Of a DNA stretch of 64,000 nt, positions 1-11,289 are shown piece after piece. Positions within the stretch are counted from its first letter, which is position 1; every line of letters starts with the position of its first letter. The notes beneath the pieces were generated by a model. The model was not told where the DNA came from, made no database searches, and saw only the letters and a list, made by a program, of their open reading frames with translations. The stretch covers positions 319,621,186-319,685,185 of the forward strand of contig NC_058520.1 in assembly GCF_904849725.1 (NCBI RefSeq), written 5' to 3'. This DNA comes from Hordeum vulgare subsp. vulgare (Eukaryota > Streptophyta > Magnoliopsida > Poales > Poaceae). A program made the translations under genes and the position numbers.

Positions 1-332
1 TGCCCGCCGCCCGCCTTTCACAAGTAGATTGCACCTTAGATGTCATGATAGATTATCTCGACCAATTGCCTAGCACGTGGTTCTATGTAATTTTATATTC
101 ATGTATATCAAGGCACTTCCTTCCGTGTTTGAATAATCTGTCTTTAACCGCGATCGGCTTCTACCTCCCCTGTTAATAACTGGGCAATGTTCTACATTGT
201 GTATCATGTCGTAACTAGAGCTAATTTCTGAGAACCAGGCAATCGGACCATGTGGGATTATGTTATATTACGATAAGACCTAAGAAACATCTTCCAAAGA
301 AAATTGTTTTTCGGTGGGTTCCGTTCTTCAGG
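1..332. other. Non-coding W sequence downstream of the antisense gene
   Basis: I see no coding frame of note here. The stretch is of average composition and lies 3' of the minus-strand B3-like gene, so it is probably its 3' untranslated or flanking region. Confidence 0.4.
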
Positions 333-990
333 CTACGGCCGAGATCCTGACCTTCCAAGAATGCTACTGCCGCTGTTGTCCTCCTCATCGCTATCGCTCG
401 AGGAGGGACATTCGGCGCCGCTCAAGCTCTCTTTGCAGCAGCCGAGACGCACACATGAGCGCACATAAAACTTTATGGATAGCATATTATCCTCCGCCAT
501 CTTGAAGCGGAGGGCATGCCAACCCTCGAGGCTGTGGGCGCGGGCGAAGGTTTTCCAGCCCCGCCCGAGCAACATGGAGAGGAGTTTCAGGTACTCCACG
601 TGCACCTGCATAGCATCGTGGGAGCAAGCATACGCCGCAACCATAAGATGGGAGGCTTGGCAGCCTCCATTGCCCTAGCAAAAGGGCGAGGGAGGTGCAG
701 ATAGCCCCGAGGGATGCCGTGCAGTTCCACGAGGAACTCCAGTATCATCCTGTCCGAATGTCTGCCGCACAAAGGAGAAGCTAGCGTTGGGGGAGAAGAC
801 AGAGGTGCTGGAGCAGCACTCCGCCTTCCCGGCCACGGCCTCCACGGAAACCACAGCCCCTCGCCCCTCCTCCACCTCGGGGGCTCGGGCCGCCCTCCGC
901 AGGTGCGGCCCCTGAAGTTGTAGCATGATCTGAATGGGATTCTCTTGCCGCCCTGTTGGCCGATGGTGGCCGCCCTCGTCCCCTAGACAT
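333..990 (-). pseudogene. Antisense accessory gene of W with RGG-like N terminus and B3-like domain
   Basis: Read on the minus strand from an ATG at 990, the first 65 or so residues are rich in Arg and Gly (SRGRGRP, RGGRGRE). A frame change near 790 leads to a segment containing VELHGIPRGYLHLPR. A further shift leads to the 333-644 frame with GRGWKTFARAHSLEGW followed by HALRFK and an SIKFY strand. That pattern (Gly-Trp, basic helix, Leu-Glu-Gly, hydrophobic-Phe-Lys) resembles the C-terminal half of the plant B3 DNA-binding fold. The tail is acidic and Ser-rich (SSSDSDEED). The gene runs against the direction of W and has its own TATA box upstream. Several frameshifts make it a pseudogene. 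The B3 assignment is by eye; the protein may instead be an unnamed transposon-associated family. Confidence 0.55.
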
Positions 991-1100
991 GGTTAGGGGC
1001 GAGTGCCACCTAGAACTGAAGAATACTCTGCAGACACAAGTCGGGGGTGCTGAATGTTTCAGGAGTTGGATGGATGAGCAAACCCCCCTCGCAAACTTCC

Positions 1101-1110
1101 TAATTTATAG
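1101..1110 (-). promoter_or_regulatory. TATA box for the antisense B3-like gene
   Basis: The minus strand reads CTATAAATTA here, about 110 bases upstream of the ATG at 990. Spacing fits a core promoter with a short 5' leader. There is no other open frame between it and the gene. Confidence 0.5.
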
Positions 1111-1458
1111 GGCAAGGCGCGGGCGATAGCTCTCATCACTCCAGAAACCGCCGCCCCTCTCGCCCAATCACCCATGATCATGGGCAAACAGGGAACCGCA
1201 CTGCTGCACCAATGCATGCAGTGGCGGGCCCTACCATGACTGCAGCCTTTTAGGCCACGAACGCCACTTGCCCGACCGTTACTGTGCATGCCTCACGCGT
1301 GACAGTAATGCTTTGAGAGGTGGGGAGGCCACTGTGCGCACACTTCTTCACCTCACGGGCTGGATGCATGACGTGGGGAAGTACCCCTCGCAACGGCTAC
1401 AAAGATACAGAGTACCCTCTCACGGAACCCCGTCCACCACTTGGCGCGCGTGCGCGGC
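1111..1458. other. G/C-rich W sequence upstream of the antisense gene
   Basis: No protein is recognisable. The stretch sits between the antisense promoter and the G1 insertion point, and would originally have continued into the polypurine tract at 24190-24201. It may hold upstream promoter sequence of the antisense gene. Confidence 0.35.
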
Positions 1459-1463
1459 CCAGG
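1459..1463 (+). repeat. Left target-site duplication of G1 (CCAGG)
   Basis: CCAGG directly precedes the TGTCACACCC start of the 5' LTR and recurs at 24185-24189 directly after the 3' LTR. A 5-base duplication is what an LTR-retrotransposon integrase makes. Confidence 0.92.
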
Positions 1464-4400
1464 TGTCACACCCTGTTTTCACTACCACTTTTTCTGTAAT
1501 TCAAAAATCTAAGTTTATTTAAACTTTTTACAAAACTAATATTGAGAGTGTCATGATTGTCATTGTATGCTTGTATGCTTGATCATGTGATATTAAAAAC
1601 CCCATTTCTCATAACCTAACTAATTTCAAAACCCTTTTTCTTATTTTTGGATAATTCAAAACCCTGCTTTGGGTTGCACTACAAGTCCTTGATGGCAAGG
1701 AGTGATCTTACCCAAAGTTGGTGATCTGGTTCTAGCACCATTTTAGTTCACCAAAATCATAAAATAATTATTTTTTGAATTATTTTCTATTTTAATTGCA
1801 TGTCCATTTCAAAGGCAAGAAATGGTATTCCTATATGGAAAAATACTTTTCTCCCTTAGAAAAATCTGAGCAAAATTGGACATGCTCAGAACGACATATA
1901 TTTTCCATACATAAGATTTTCAACCCCTATTTATATTATTCTTAATTGAGTAAAACCCTGAAAACCCTTTCTATCTGTTTTGACCTTTTGAAATATTTTC
2001 AAAGGACATATTCTCAATAAATTCCTAGACAATTCTAGTGGAATGCCTAAGCCATATTTGGTGCCCATACAAAATTTCACCTTGATCCAAGGTAATTAAG
2101 TTCACCAAATAATTGCAAAACCACTTCTGTCCAGTATGAAGTTAGAGCAACTCTACATAGCAAAGTTTGTCCTTTGGAGCTGAAACTTTGCACGAGTACC
2201 TAATACCTCAAATGAGGGCTCCATGCCAAAAATGGGATTTGTGGGACTTAATTGCCAAAAATGGGATTTGGAGCAAAGGGACAGATCTAGTCATTTGGTA
2301 ATGTTTTCAAGTTTACAAAGCTAAACTTGCCCTTTTGAGCTCAAACATGGTAAAACCTCTTGTTTTAGCACCAAACCCAATCATGTTAAGTTGCATAGCG
2401 AGTGGTGGGGTGCAACCACCCCAAACCACTGTCGATCACCTTCTGACAGATGGGTAAAACCACTCCTAACCCTAGCTAAACCCAAACCCTTTCTCCACTC
2501 TTATTAGGTGGCTGGCACCAATGCGAAGCCCCAGTCAACTGGCCCCTCTCTCGCTTAAAGTAGAAAAACCAAAAACTCCAATATAAGCTTCAGCTCAAGG
2601 CTGAAAACATCTGTTTCTTGTCCCTCTTTGACCAGCCGAAGCTCCCACGGGTCTCCAACAGCTAGGCATCTCCCAGCCAGTGTCCAGGACACGCTAGACA
2701 CGTCCAAGGCACCCCAAGGCGCGCCAGCATGCCGTGGCATGCCAAAGCTGCGCTCTGGGCGCACTATAGAGAGCCACCAAGGTGAGAGCGACGCTCTCGG
2801 CCAGTTCCAGCCTCCCCTGATGTGTCTGTCCTCTCCCCTGTCAACCCCTCTGCATAAGGCGACTATCAAGGCCCCTCCTCTTCCGCGCTAAGAGTTGGTG
2901 CGACGCGTGCCCACGCGCACCAGAACCGGCCAGAGATGCATGGCCATGGTAGCTCGCCTCTTCTCTCACCCTCTCTCTCACATTGAGTTGTGGAGGTCCA
3001 AATCCACGTCCTAAGACCGCGGTTTCGACCCCAGCTTCTCTGTGCACCCCCATGAATGCCATGGTGAATCACCGGTGCTCCCGAGTGGGCTCACCGTCGC
3101 TGGCCTATAATTAGCCCCTCCCCTCGCTCCAGCACCCCTCATTCCTGTTTGCAGCAACCTTAATCACCTCCCTAGCCTCCTATTTGAGCAAGCAGAGCCT
3201 CGGTACTCGAGATCGACCGAGGCCCCTCCGCCTCGGAGCTCCGGTCGATCTCCGGCTTTCCCCTCATGACCTCACGAAGCTTTCCCCTCTCTTCCCTAAG
3301 CAAACCCGTTCCCCTAGCTACCACCTCCACCTTCACCCGAAACCTCTCCACCGCGGCTACCTCGTCGCCGGTGAACCAGAGCCCCTCCAACGTTGTCCCG
3401 ACCACCTTCACGTAGGCGAGGACGAGCCAGAACCATTTCTGTCGTCGTTAGGGCCTGAGGACGTCGGTAGCCATGCCGGCGTGCTCCTCCTCCTCTCTGG
3501 CTAGATGTAGGAGACGACCCCGACATATGTGTCCCACCTGTCGGTGACCCATCTCTTTCTCCCTCGCTGTGTGTAGCCACTGACCAGAGGGGCCCGCGCG
3601 TTAGGTTCAAACCTGACGGCACTCGCGTCTCAGTAGGCAGGTTGGCTAGCTATTGGGCCGGCCCAGATCCAGGCCAAGCCAGGCCACGGTCTGTAGCCTT
3701 TTTTTATTTTGTTTTAAAGCGTGAGTTTAATTGATTTCATAAAAATATTTAACCAGTGTACAAATAAAAAATTTCCACTCTTATTCTTCAAAAAATGTGT
3801 AGTATTTAACACAACCATTGGTTGAATTTTTGCAGCAACTCTTCTTTTTTACAATAATAAAAAGGATTAAATTGGAATATATTTGCTTCTGTTAAGTTGA
3901 TTTTAAAATTACTCTTTCACTAAAACTAGAAGCAAATATTTTTAAAATAACAACCTGGATTTATCACAAATAGCCAACAATTTTAAAGTGACTTTGTGAT
4001 CTGTTTTGGAGTGAGCTACTTACTATTTTTATCTTTATACGACGATAGAAATCCCGTGTGACGAAGGAGTCGGAGCAAAAGACCTCGAAGACCCCGGATA
4101 CCTTGTTGACCAAGGCAAGCAGCCTTTGATCATGTTTGAGAATATGTTATGATGCATGCTAGTGCAGCAAATATTTCCGTTGCATATGATCATAAGTACC
4201 GGTAAATCATTGAAGTGATGTTACCGATGGCTCCTCTAGAGCACATGCATTGATCTTGATTCTACCACCTATGAGGTTCATGCTATTATCATGTTGACAA
4301 GTAAAGTTAGAATAGTATTAGCATGAGGATGATGATGACATAAATCAAAGGTTTATGAAAACCCCGTCGGGTGCCACTAATGCCCGAAGGTGATGATGAG

Positions 4401-5547
4401 TTAGGTTGCTACTTTTGGTGAAGTGGTGCACCGGGTATTTTGAGTGACCATGTTACCCCTTTATGGGACGGGGCTTTGTTGATTACTCTGGTCGGTACTA
4501 GCAAAGAGCCACATTACTAGTGGCGGGAGTGATGTGTGGTCACTCTCGTGATGGGGTCGTGCCAGGTAGGGCGACTATGTCGTTTTTACGTGTTCCAGGC
4601 ACACCGTTGGTCCCCGCATGGATGATACTGTCGGGAGTCGGTGCTCGTAAGACGTACATCATGTGGGCTGGGTCCCAATCGAGTGGATATCTTTGTCTAG
4701 TATCGTCAGGGGAAAGGCGTTGATCGAGTACTTACCTCGGGTATGTTATATACCGCGAGACGTGGATGACACGAAAGATTCCGGGATCTCGTGGGTCCAG
4801 CGTACTACCTCTACAGAGTGTAAAACTATTCGAATAACCATGTCCACGGTCAAGGACAGTTGGGTAATCCTGCTTAAACTACGTCCAGCCATTTCCGCAT
4901 AAACCAAGTGTGTGTGAGTATGTGGTAACATGGTGTTAAAATAAAAGAGTTGATATGACCAAGTTTGGTGACTTGGCATATAGGGTGAACCCGGAATGTT
5001 CAACCCTCAACAGATATATTGATATATGTAACCTGTTCTTGAGAACAACATCTAGATTATGATGCATACCCATGATCATGTTTATTTACATTGTTGTTGT
5101 TACTCCCCCAAAGATGCATATTATCGTTATCCTTCACTTGCATTGTTTATATCATGGGTTGTTCACGAGTACATTCAAAAGTACTCATTGGCTTGCCACT
5201 AGTTATATTATTGACCAGACATGGAAGGACCGGAGTTTGGAGAAGAATACGTCTTCGGAGACGCCCCTGCGAACTAGGACGCTTCCTAGTCAGAATGTTT
5301 GTTGGTGTAGGCTGATGGCATGGGCACCCGCTTAGCCCTAAGATTTCTGCTACTAGTTGTATCCGTGTGATTTGGCCTTATAGGCCCTACCTTGTGAACT
5401 TTACCATTCGGTCACGCGATGTAATAATTCGGTACTTGGATGTAAGACTCTTAATATTCAGTATCAGTGTGTTCGATGAGCATTGATCTCTTGGATCGCT
5501 CAGCACGTTAAATCGGCGATATTGACTCGTAAGTCGGGGTCCCCACA
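1464..5547 (+). repeat. 5' LTR of G1
   Basis: The LTR starts TGTCACACCCTG and ends GGGGTCCCCACA, matching 20202-24184 along its length. Compared with the 3' copy it keeps about 130 bases near 3370-3490 that the 3' LTR has lost. It lacks about 65 bases found in the 3' LTR at 23021-23086; the join is near 4443. Short open frames inside it (for example 3184-3504) have no support as genes. Confidence 0.93.
3106..3111 (+). promoter_or_regulatory. TATA box of the G1 5' LTR
   Basis: GGCCTATAATTAGCCCCTC here corresponds to GGCCTATAAATGGCCCCTC in the 3' LTR (21811-21829) and GGCCTATAGATAGCCC in G2 (63577 onward). Conservation of an A/T hexamer in a G/C-rich stretch in all three copies marks the core promoter. 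It divides the LTR into U3 and R-U5. Confidence 0.6.
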
Positions 5548-5551
5548 GATC

Positions 5552-5572
5552 TGGTATCAGAGCCATCCTGAC
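5552..5572 (+). promoter_or_regulatory. Primer-binding site of G1 (initiator tRNA-Met)
   Basis: TGGTATCAGAGCCATCC begins four bases after the LTR end. TGGTATCAGAGC is the complement of the 3' end of plant initiator tRNA-Met and is the usual reverse-transcription primer site of many plant LTR elements. Confidence 0.9.
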
Positions 5573-5735
5573 TATAGAAAGGCTTAGGTATTATGGATGA
5601 TAGCCAAGATGATTAGTGCACCTAGACTTTAACCTAAGATTTCTGCACCCACTAAAAACTTTCTAACCTCTCCCCTACATCTTGTAGATGGCCGCCTAAC
5701 CTGAGATGCTTCTGTAGACGGGCTTTCCCATACTT

Positions 5736-6428
5736 TTGGGAGATAGCCTCGAGAAGTGCCAAGTACGCCGGATGCCCATCTTCCTCTACCACGAGCACTG
5801 GGTCAATGCCGACACCAAGGAATATCACGTGGACGTGATAGTGAAGTCGAACAATTCCCCAACTAGTTGGTTCTTCGAAGGACCACAGATGGAGGATCTG
5901 ATGTTGGTAGGGGATACAGCCGCACGAGAGGCGCTCGTGTGTCTCTGCGACATCCTTCCCGAGATGGCTAACGAGCCAGGTACTCGTCACCTACCTTTTA
6001 TTAAGGATGGGATAGACGGGAGTTGTACACTCAACCTATCTTTAGAGGACAGGACGCCACTAAGGTTTCAGACCTACTTCAGCCTCTCCTACGATAGTTT
6101 GACATACCTTTTGATCAAGGAGTCAACAAAGATTCAACAAGAGATGCATCAAGTCAAGGACCTACTTCGCCTGGAGAAGATGAAGCCCCGAAAGGTTAAG
6201 AAATAAGGAGCAACCGGAGGGCGATCAACCATTGCCTTCCGAGGAGGAGTACCACCGCTACAGGCCACTCCTATTCAGAGTCGCCGCCTGACTGCGGAAG
6301 AGTACACTGAGAGACGTCGTGGTGGACCACTTCCTTCTCCTACTCCACTCGAGGAGGAAAGCACAGATGTAGATGAAGACGAAGACCCTGCAGAAACCAC
6401 CTATGAGATTGAGCAGTCCGCCGCTTAG
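5736..6428 (+). pseudogene. Pre-gag ORF of G1
   Basis: An open frame of 156 residues runs from 5736 to 6206. It continues, after stops, to a conserved tail ending EQSAA-stop at 6428. The N-terminal part has WVNADTKEYHVDV and FFEGPQMEDL, and the tail is acidic. The same protein is found as a fragment in G2 at 56523-57100, so it is a family feature. It lies between primer site and gag, in sense orientation. I recognise it only as a protein commonly found upstream of gag in Triticeae Gypsy elements; I know no function. The 5736 start is simply the first Met of the frame; the true start may lie upstream. Confidence 0.55.
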
Positions 6429-6713
6429 GATTACGACGTAGGCAATTAGGAGTTTCCCCCCAAGCGTAGGGAATTCATATATCGGTTCATGCAAACCATA
6501 AGTGTTGTGTAAGCATGTTTGATGCAAGCCCCATTTCTTCCTTAGGCAGCTTATAAGAGACTACATCACTTGTTGTAATCTAATGCATTAGCTTTTCCAA
6601 AAATGTTTGGCTTAAAAATATCACACTAGCACAGCACCAGACCCATTTACTAGAGAATCATCCCTTATGATTCCGGCTAGTTCGGGAAATTGACCTGTCT
6701 ACTCCCCTGACAG
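6429..6713 (+). other. Spacer between pre-gag and gag in G1
   Basis: Non-coding spacer, aligned by eye to 57101-57386 in G2. Nothing else is seen in it. Confidence 0.5.
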
Positions 6714-7920
6714 ATGGTGATTGCAACTCGCACCAGCACCTTCTGCAACCCTAACTCTGCCTCTTCAGGTCAGCAATAGGGAACCAGAGGGGACGCTCAA
6801 GCTGGAGATCACCACGAGCAGCAGCAAGACGATGTTCCTCGGCCACCGCCTCCTCGTGAAAGCTTGACTATGGCTCAGTTCCTTCAAGCTCTCAACGAGG
6901 AACCTCAAGACAATAATGCCTCTATTCAGTAGCTGGCTCAAGTCTTGGTGAACAACCCGCTGCAGAATGGGAATGGCAATGGTTGCTCTAGTCTATCCGA
7001 GTTTATGCTGAATACGCCACCCATATTCACGGAGACGACTGAACCATTGGATTCTGATGACTGCATCCGTACCATCGAAGACCTCCTCACGCTGGTCAAG
7101 TGCACTGATGATCGTGAGAAAGTCCCCTATGCTTCTCACTGTCTCAGAGGCATAGCCAGAGCTTCGTGGGCTGGATTCCAAATCATGCGAGCCGGGCAGG
7201 TAATCACTTGGGCTATGTTCAAGGAGGGATTCCACGCTGCTCACATTCCTCCCAGAATGATGTCCATTAAGAAGCGTCAATTCTGAGCTTTCAGGAAAGG
7301 CAATGGATCCGTCAAGGAGTATTTGTAGAAGTTCAACATCCTGTCAAGATATGCACCAGAGGATGTCAACACCAAGGCCGATAAAGTGGAACGCTTTATG
7401 GAAGGACTGCAGCAGTCACTCCAGTATCAACTGGTTGTTTGTTAATGCCGGACCTTCAGCGATCTGGTTAATAAGGCCCTTGTGTTGGAGGATAAGCGTC
7501 ATGCAATGGACGACACCCGTAAGCGCAAGCTGATGGGTAGTGTTGGACCTAGTAATCGGAAGCCACGTCCATGGTAGTCAACTCCAGCAAGACCTAGTTA
7601 TCAGCAGCAATAGTACAAGTCTCCAACATTTGCCAGAACTACCAGCCTCAGCTGAAAGTCAACACCAAGCCAGCATTCTACCACCGAACAACAGTGGAGT
7701 CAATACCAACCTTCTAGCACAAGTGACCTGTTTTGGATGTGGACAGACTGGGCACTATTCAAGGCAATGTCCCAACAAGAAGCCCGATGCACCGCACCCC
7801 AATGCGCCAAACCAAGGCCGGGGAGCACGAGGCAGGAACCAACCTCCCCGCAACCAGCAGTATCACAGCAGAGGGCGAATCAATCATATCTCCGCAGAAG
7901 AGGCACACGAAGACCCAGAC
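6714..7920 (+). pseudogene. gag: gag of G1 (capsid and CCHC nucleocapsid)
   Basis: The start is the ATG at 6714, homologous to 57387 in G2. A Gln/Pro-rich N terminus is followed by a capsid-type region (LTMAQFLQAL, PPIFTETTEPLDSDD, ASWAGFQIMRAGQVITW, IPPRMMSIKKRQF). The CCHC zinc knuckle CFGCGQTGHYSRQC lies at 7729-7770. Gag forms the particle and the knuckle binds element RNA. The frame is broken by several stops (some where G2 has CAG or a sense codon) and by a one-base loss near 7635 that moves the knuckle into another frame. G2 has the knuckle too, but with a stop before its last Cys. Confidence 0.85.
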
Positions 7921-8160
7921 TGCATTCTGGGTACGTTCCTCGTCCACTCCACCCCAGCAACAATATTGTTTGATTGTGATGCTTCGCATTCTTTTGTTAC
8001 ACAGATTTGCGGAAAAATGTGGTTTGAAGCCTACCCTGCTTAACGGGAAAATGGCAATACAAACCCCGGGAGCAGTGTTAAGGTCCAACCTAGGGTGTAG
8101 AAAAGTCGGGATTGTTATCAATGGGATAAGCTTCTCAGCCGATCTCATTGTCATTTAGTC
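7921..8160 (+). pseudogene. Aspartic protease region of G1
   Basis: Downstream of the knuckle, LGTFLVHSTPATILFDCDASHSF matches the N-terminal strand and active site of Gypsy proteases; the Asp of the D-x-x/G-A-S-H motif is kept. About 25 codons later the frame is lost by an apparent two-base deletion near 8005. The rest (IQTPGAVLRSNLGC, ISFSADLIVI) is in another frame. The protease would cut the Gag-Pol polyprotein. Confidence 0.75.
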
Positions 8161-9256
8161 GCAAGGCCTAGAAGTAATTCTCAGCATGGATTGGTTGGCC
8201 AAACACCAGAGCATCTTGTACTATGCCAACAGGGCTATTACCATGACAAGCGACCAAGGGGTCAAGGTCAAGTATGTCTCTGAGCCAGTAACCACTCGTG
8301 TCCCACAGGTTAACAGCCTGTCAGGAGAACAGTTGGACCAAGTGTCGATAGTCTGTGATTACCTGTACGTCTTTCCTGGTCAACTATCAGGGATGCCTCC
8401 CGATCGTGACATCGAGTTCATCATTGAGCTCATGCCCGGATGAATGCCTATCTATAAGAAGCCTTAAAGGATGGGATCTGAAGAGCTGGCGGAGCTGAAG
8501 AAGCAGCTGGATGAGCAACTCAGGAAGGGATTTATTCCCCCGAGTGTATCACCCTGGGGATCACCTGTTCTGTTCGTGTCTAAGAAGGCTGGAACTATTA
8601 GACTGCGCTGATTAGCATTCTATCAATGAAGTCACGATCAAGAAAAAGTACCCACTCCCCAAGATTGAAGACTTGTTTGACCGGTTAAATGGAGCCAAGG
8701 TATTCTGCAAGATCGATCTCCGATCTGGATATTACCAACTGAAGATCCGACCTGAAGACATACCCAAGACTGCGCTTGTGACTCGATACGGTCTATACGA
8801 GTGCATGGTCATGTCTTTCGGGTGACTATTTCCACATCTTACTTCATGTACCTCATGAATAAGGTATTCATGGAATACCTGGATAAGTTTGTCATCGTAT
8901 TTATTGATGACATATTGATCTTCTCCAAGTCCAAAGAAGAGCATGAGCAACACTTGAGGGTAGTTTTGGAGAAGCTTCTAGACCACCAACTTTATGCCAA
9001 ATTCAGCAAATGCCAATTCTGGCTAAACGAAGTTGGATTCTTGGGTCATACCATGACATCAAGTGGATTCGCAGCCGATCCCTCCAAGAATACTACGGTA
9101 ACCAACTGGGAGTCGCCAATCGATGTTAAGGAAGTGAGGAGCTTCCTCGGGCTCGCGGGATACTACTACAAGTTCATAGAAGGATTCTCCCGCATCGCTC
9201 GACCCATGACTCAGCTCTTGAAGAAAGGCAAGAAGTTTGAATGGACGCCGGAGTGA
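8161..9256 (+). pseudogene. Reverse transcriptase of G1
   Basis: The RT begins after the VILSMDWLAKH segment. It includes [20 protein letters not shown], a broken FVSKK stretch, and [13 protein letters not shown] near 8711. The catalytic block FIDDILIFSKSKEEH lies near 8901-8945, where FIDD is the Gypsy form of YxDD. The thumb region [12 protein letters not shown] and [12 protein letters not shown] follow. Stops and a short deletion near 8822, inside the MSFG-LTN block, break the frame. The enzyme would copy element RNA into DNA. Confidence 0.88.
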
Positions 9257-9764
9257 AGCGAGCTTCCAGGAGTTGAAGAAGAGATTGACAACCGCCCCGG
9301 TATTGGCTACAGCAGATATCAGCAAGGAGTTTGTGATATATTGTGATGCCTCCAGAACCGGGCTTGATGCAGCCGTAATGCAAGATAGGAAGGTCGTGAC
9401 GTATCTGTCATGGCAACTGCGCCCGCATGAGGAGAATTATGGCACCCATGATCTTGAGTTGGCAGCAGCATTGCGTGCTCTAAAGACGTGGCGACATTAC
9501 CTTCTGGGGAAGTGATGTGAAATATACACTAACCACAAAAGTCTGAAGTATATCTTTACTCAAAGGGAATTGAATATGAGGCAACGAAGATGGTTGGAGT
9601 TAATCAAAGACTATGACCTCAGCATTCAATATCACCCCGGTAAGGCCAATGTAGTGGCTGATCCCTTAAGAAGGAAGACCACCACCTTGAACGTTATGCT
9701 CAAGGAAAGGCTACCTGCCTTATATGAAGATATGGAGAACTTCGGGTTGGAGCTAGTGGAATAA
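9237..9764 (+). pseudogene. RNase H of G1
   Basis: [20 protein letters not shown] holds the first catalytic Asp. [20 protein letters not shown] holds the Glu. After a stop near 9515 (where G2 has CGA), the tail [16 protein letters not shown] and [15 protein letters not shown] follows. The domain degrades the RNA strand of the RNA:DNA hybrid during reverse transcription. It directly follows RT, as usual in Gypsy pol. Confidence 0.85.
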
Positions 9765-10404
9765 GGATTCCTGGCTAACATCAAAGTCAAACCAACGCTG
9801 GTTGACGATATCAAGGAGGCCCAGAAGGGGCACATGAGCATTGAAGGAATCAAGAAGAAAATCCAAGAAGGCAAGGCCCTAAAATTCTCAGTGGATCAGC
9901 AAGGAGTAGTGTGGTTTGGGAAACGTTTATGCGTACCCAACAAGGCATAACTCAAGGACTTGATCCTACAGGAAGCACATGACACACCCTACTCTATTCA
10001 CCCTGGTGGTACCAAGATGTATAAAGATCTTTGAGAAAAATTCTAGTGGCATGAAATGAAGAGAGAAATAGCATCTTATGTTTCCAAGTGTGACGTGGGA
10101 CAAAGTACGCATGGACTTCGTTACCTGCTTACCGAGGTCTAGCAGGGGCCATGACTCTATATGGGTCATCGTCAACCATCTGACCAAGGTGTCTCACTTC
10201 ATACCGGTCAACACCACCTATGGGGGCGACAAGTTGGCTAGCCTCTACATTGAGCGTATTGTGAGCCTTCACGGAGTTACCAAGGAGATTGTGTTTGACC
10301 AAGGCACACAGTTCACCTCAAGATTCTATTCCAACAAGCCCTCCGAACCAAACTCTCTTTCAGCACCGCTTTCCACCCGCAAACGGGCAAACAGACGGAG
10401 AGAG
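9765..10404 (+). pseudogene. Integrase of G1, 5' part (interrupted by C1)
   Basis: The N-terminal zinc-finger region starts with IHPGGTKMYKDL and continues KREIASYVSKCDV. It then jumps straight to the core. Compared with G2 about 74 bases are missing at 10096/10097, removing the second Cys of the HHCC finger and the linker. The core has MDFVTCLPRSS with the first Asp, IVFDQGTQFTS with the second Asp, and QTERV with the Glu at 10398-10400. C1 is inserted two codons after that Glu. The 3' part resumes at 19411. Confidence 0.85.
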
Positions 10405-10407
10405 TAA
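10405..10407 (+). repeat. Left TAA target-site duplication of C1
   Basis: TAA precedes CACTATAGG and recurs at 19408-19410 after the closing TAGTG. Removing C1 and one TAA restores the reading seen in G2 at 61158-61175. Three-base duplications are diagnostic for CACTA elements. Confidence 0.9.
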
Positions 10408-10975
10408 CACTATAGGAATCATCTTCTTTGTCGTCTTCCATAATAGACGGCAAAGAGGACTCCACCGAGGGTATTCGGTAATACACAGACGGCAAGGAAA
10501 ACTCATGTTGGCAAAGATTCCGCGTCAGCTTAGGACGGCATTGTAGCTTCTTTGCTGTCAGCCTTCCCTAAGCGGATGGCAAAGAGCTTTGCCGTCAGTC
10601 TCTGGCACCGAGCAGTCGAAAAAGAATTTGAGATGGCAGCCGACAGCCGACGCCTCCGTTAGGGCTAACGAAGGCATTGTCGTCTGCTTCCCTCCCCCTC
10701 TTTGCCGTCTGCTTCCCTCCCCCTCTTTGTCGTCCGCTTCTATGGGTCAGCACAGAGTTGGGCCAGTGCAGGAATCAGCCTCTTTACCGTCTGCCTCCCT
10801 ACCGCTGTGTCGTCAGCCTCCCGAGGTAGCGGGCGGCAAAGTGCCCATATGGCCACCTGCTGCTGCCCAGGTTGCACAGTTGGGTGCCACATGGCCTCTT
10901 TCCGTCTGCTCCCTGATGGCAAAGGCCTTTGCCATCAGCTGGCAGACGGCAAATAGCCAATATTGTCACATTTTT
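10408..10975. repeat. Left terminal and subterminal repeats of C1
   Basis: About a dozen copies of a 9-12 base motif, TTTGCCGTC(T/A)GC or its complement GACGGCAAAG, occur in both orientations. Examples are near 10448, 10575-10600, 10677-10740 and 10916-10960. Such subterminal arrays are transposase-binding zones in CACTA elements; binding here is inferred. Small open frames across this array are not genes. Confidence 0.8.
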
Positions 10976-10984
10976 GTTTATGTT

Positions 10985-11285
10985 TTCTATTTCACACCAC
11001 ATATATATATATATAATTCATAGCACATATATGCTATATAGGTCACACCACATATATGATATACATATAAAGTTCATCAATGCCATTTGTTCATCAATGT
11101 ACATCCCATATATCGAAAGAACCAACACATACAAAGTTTCATCCATATATACATATACATATAGTTCCACATATATTGTTCATATATATATACATATACA
11201 TATAGTTCCACATTGTTCATCAAGTCAAATGAAAACTAGAACTAAAAGCACTCCAATTGCAGCTTCCATGCATGTAATACATCCA
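10985..11285. repeat. A/T-rich stretch with repeated CACATATATA-type words
   Basis: Several near-identical A/T-rich words recur (cacatatata, acatatacatatagttccac, twice near 11150 and 11190). This is simple-sequence-like DNA between the subterminal array and the purine tracts. No gene is seen. Confidence 0.55.
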
Positions 11286-11289
11286 ATCT

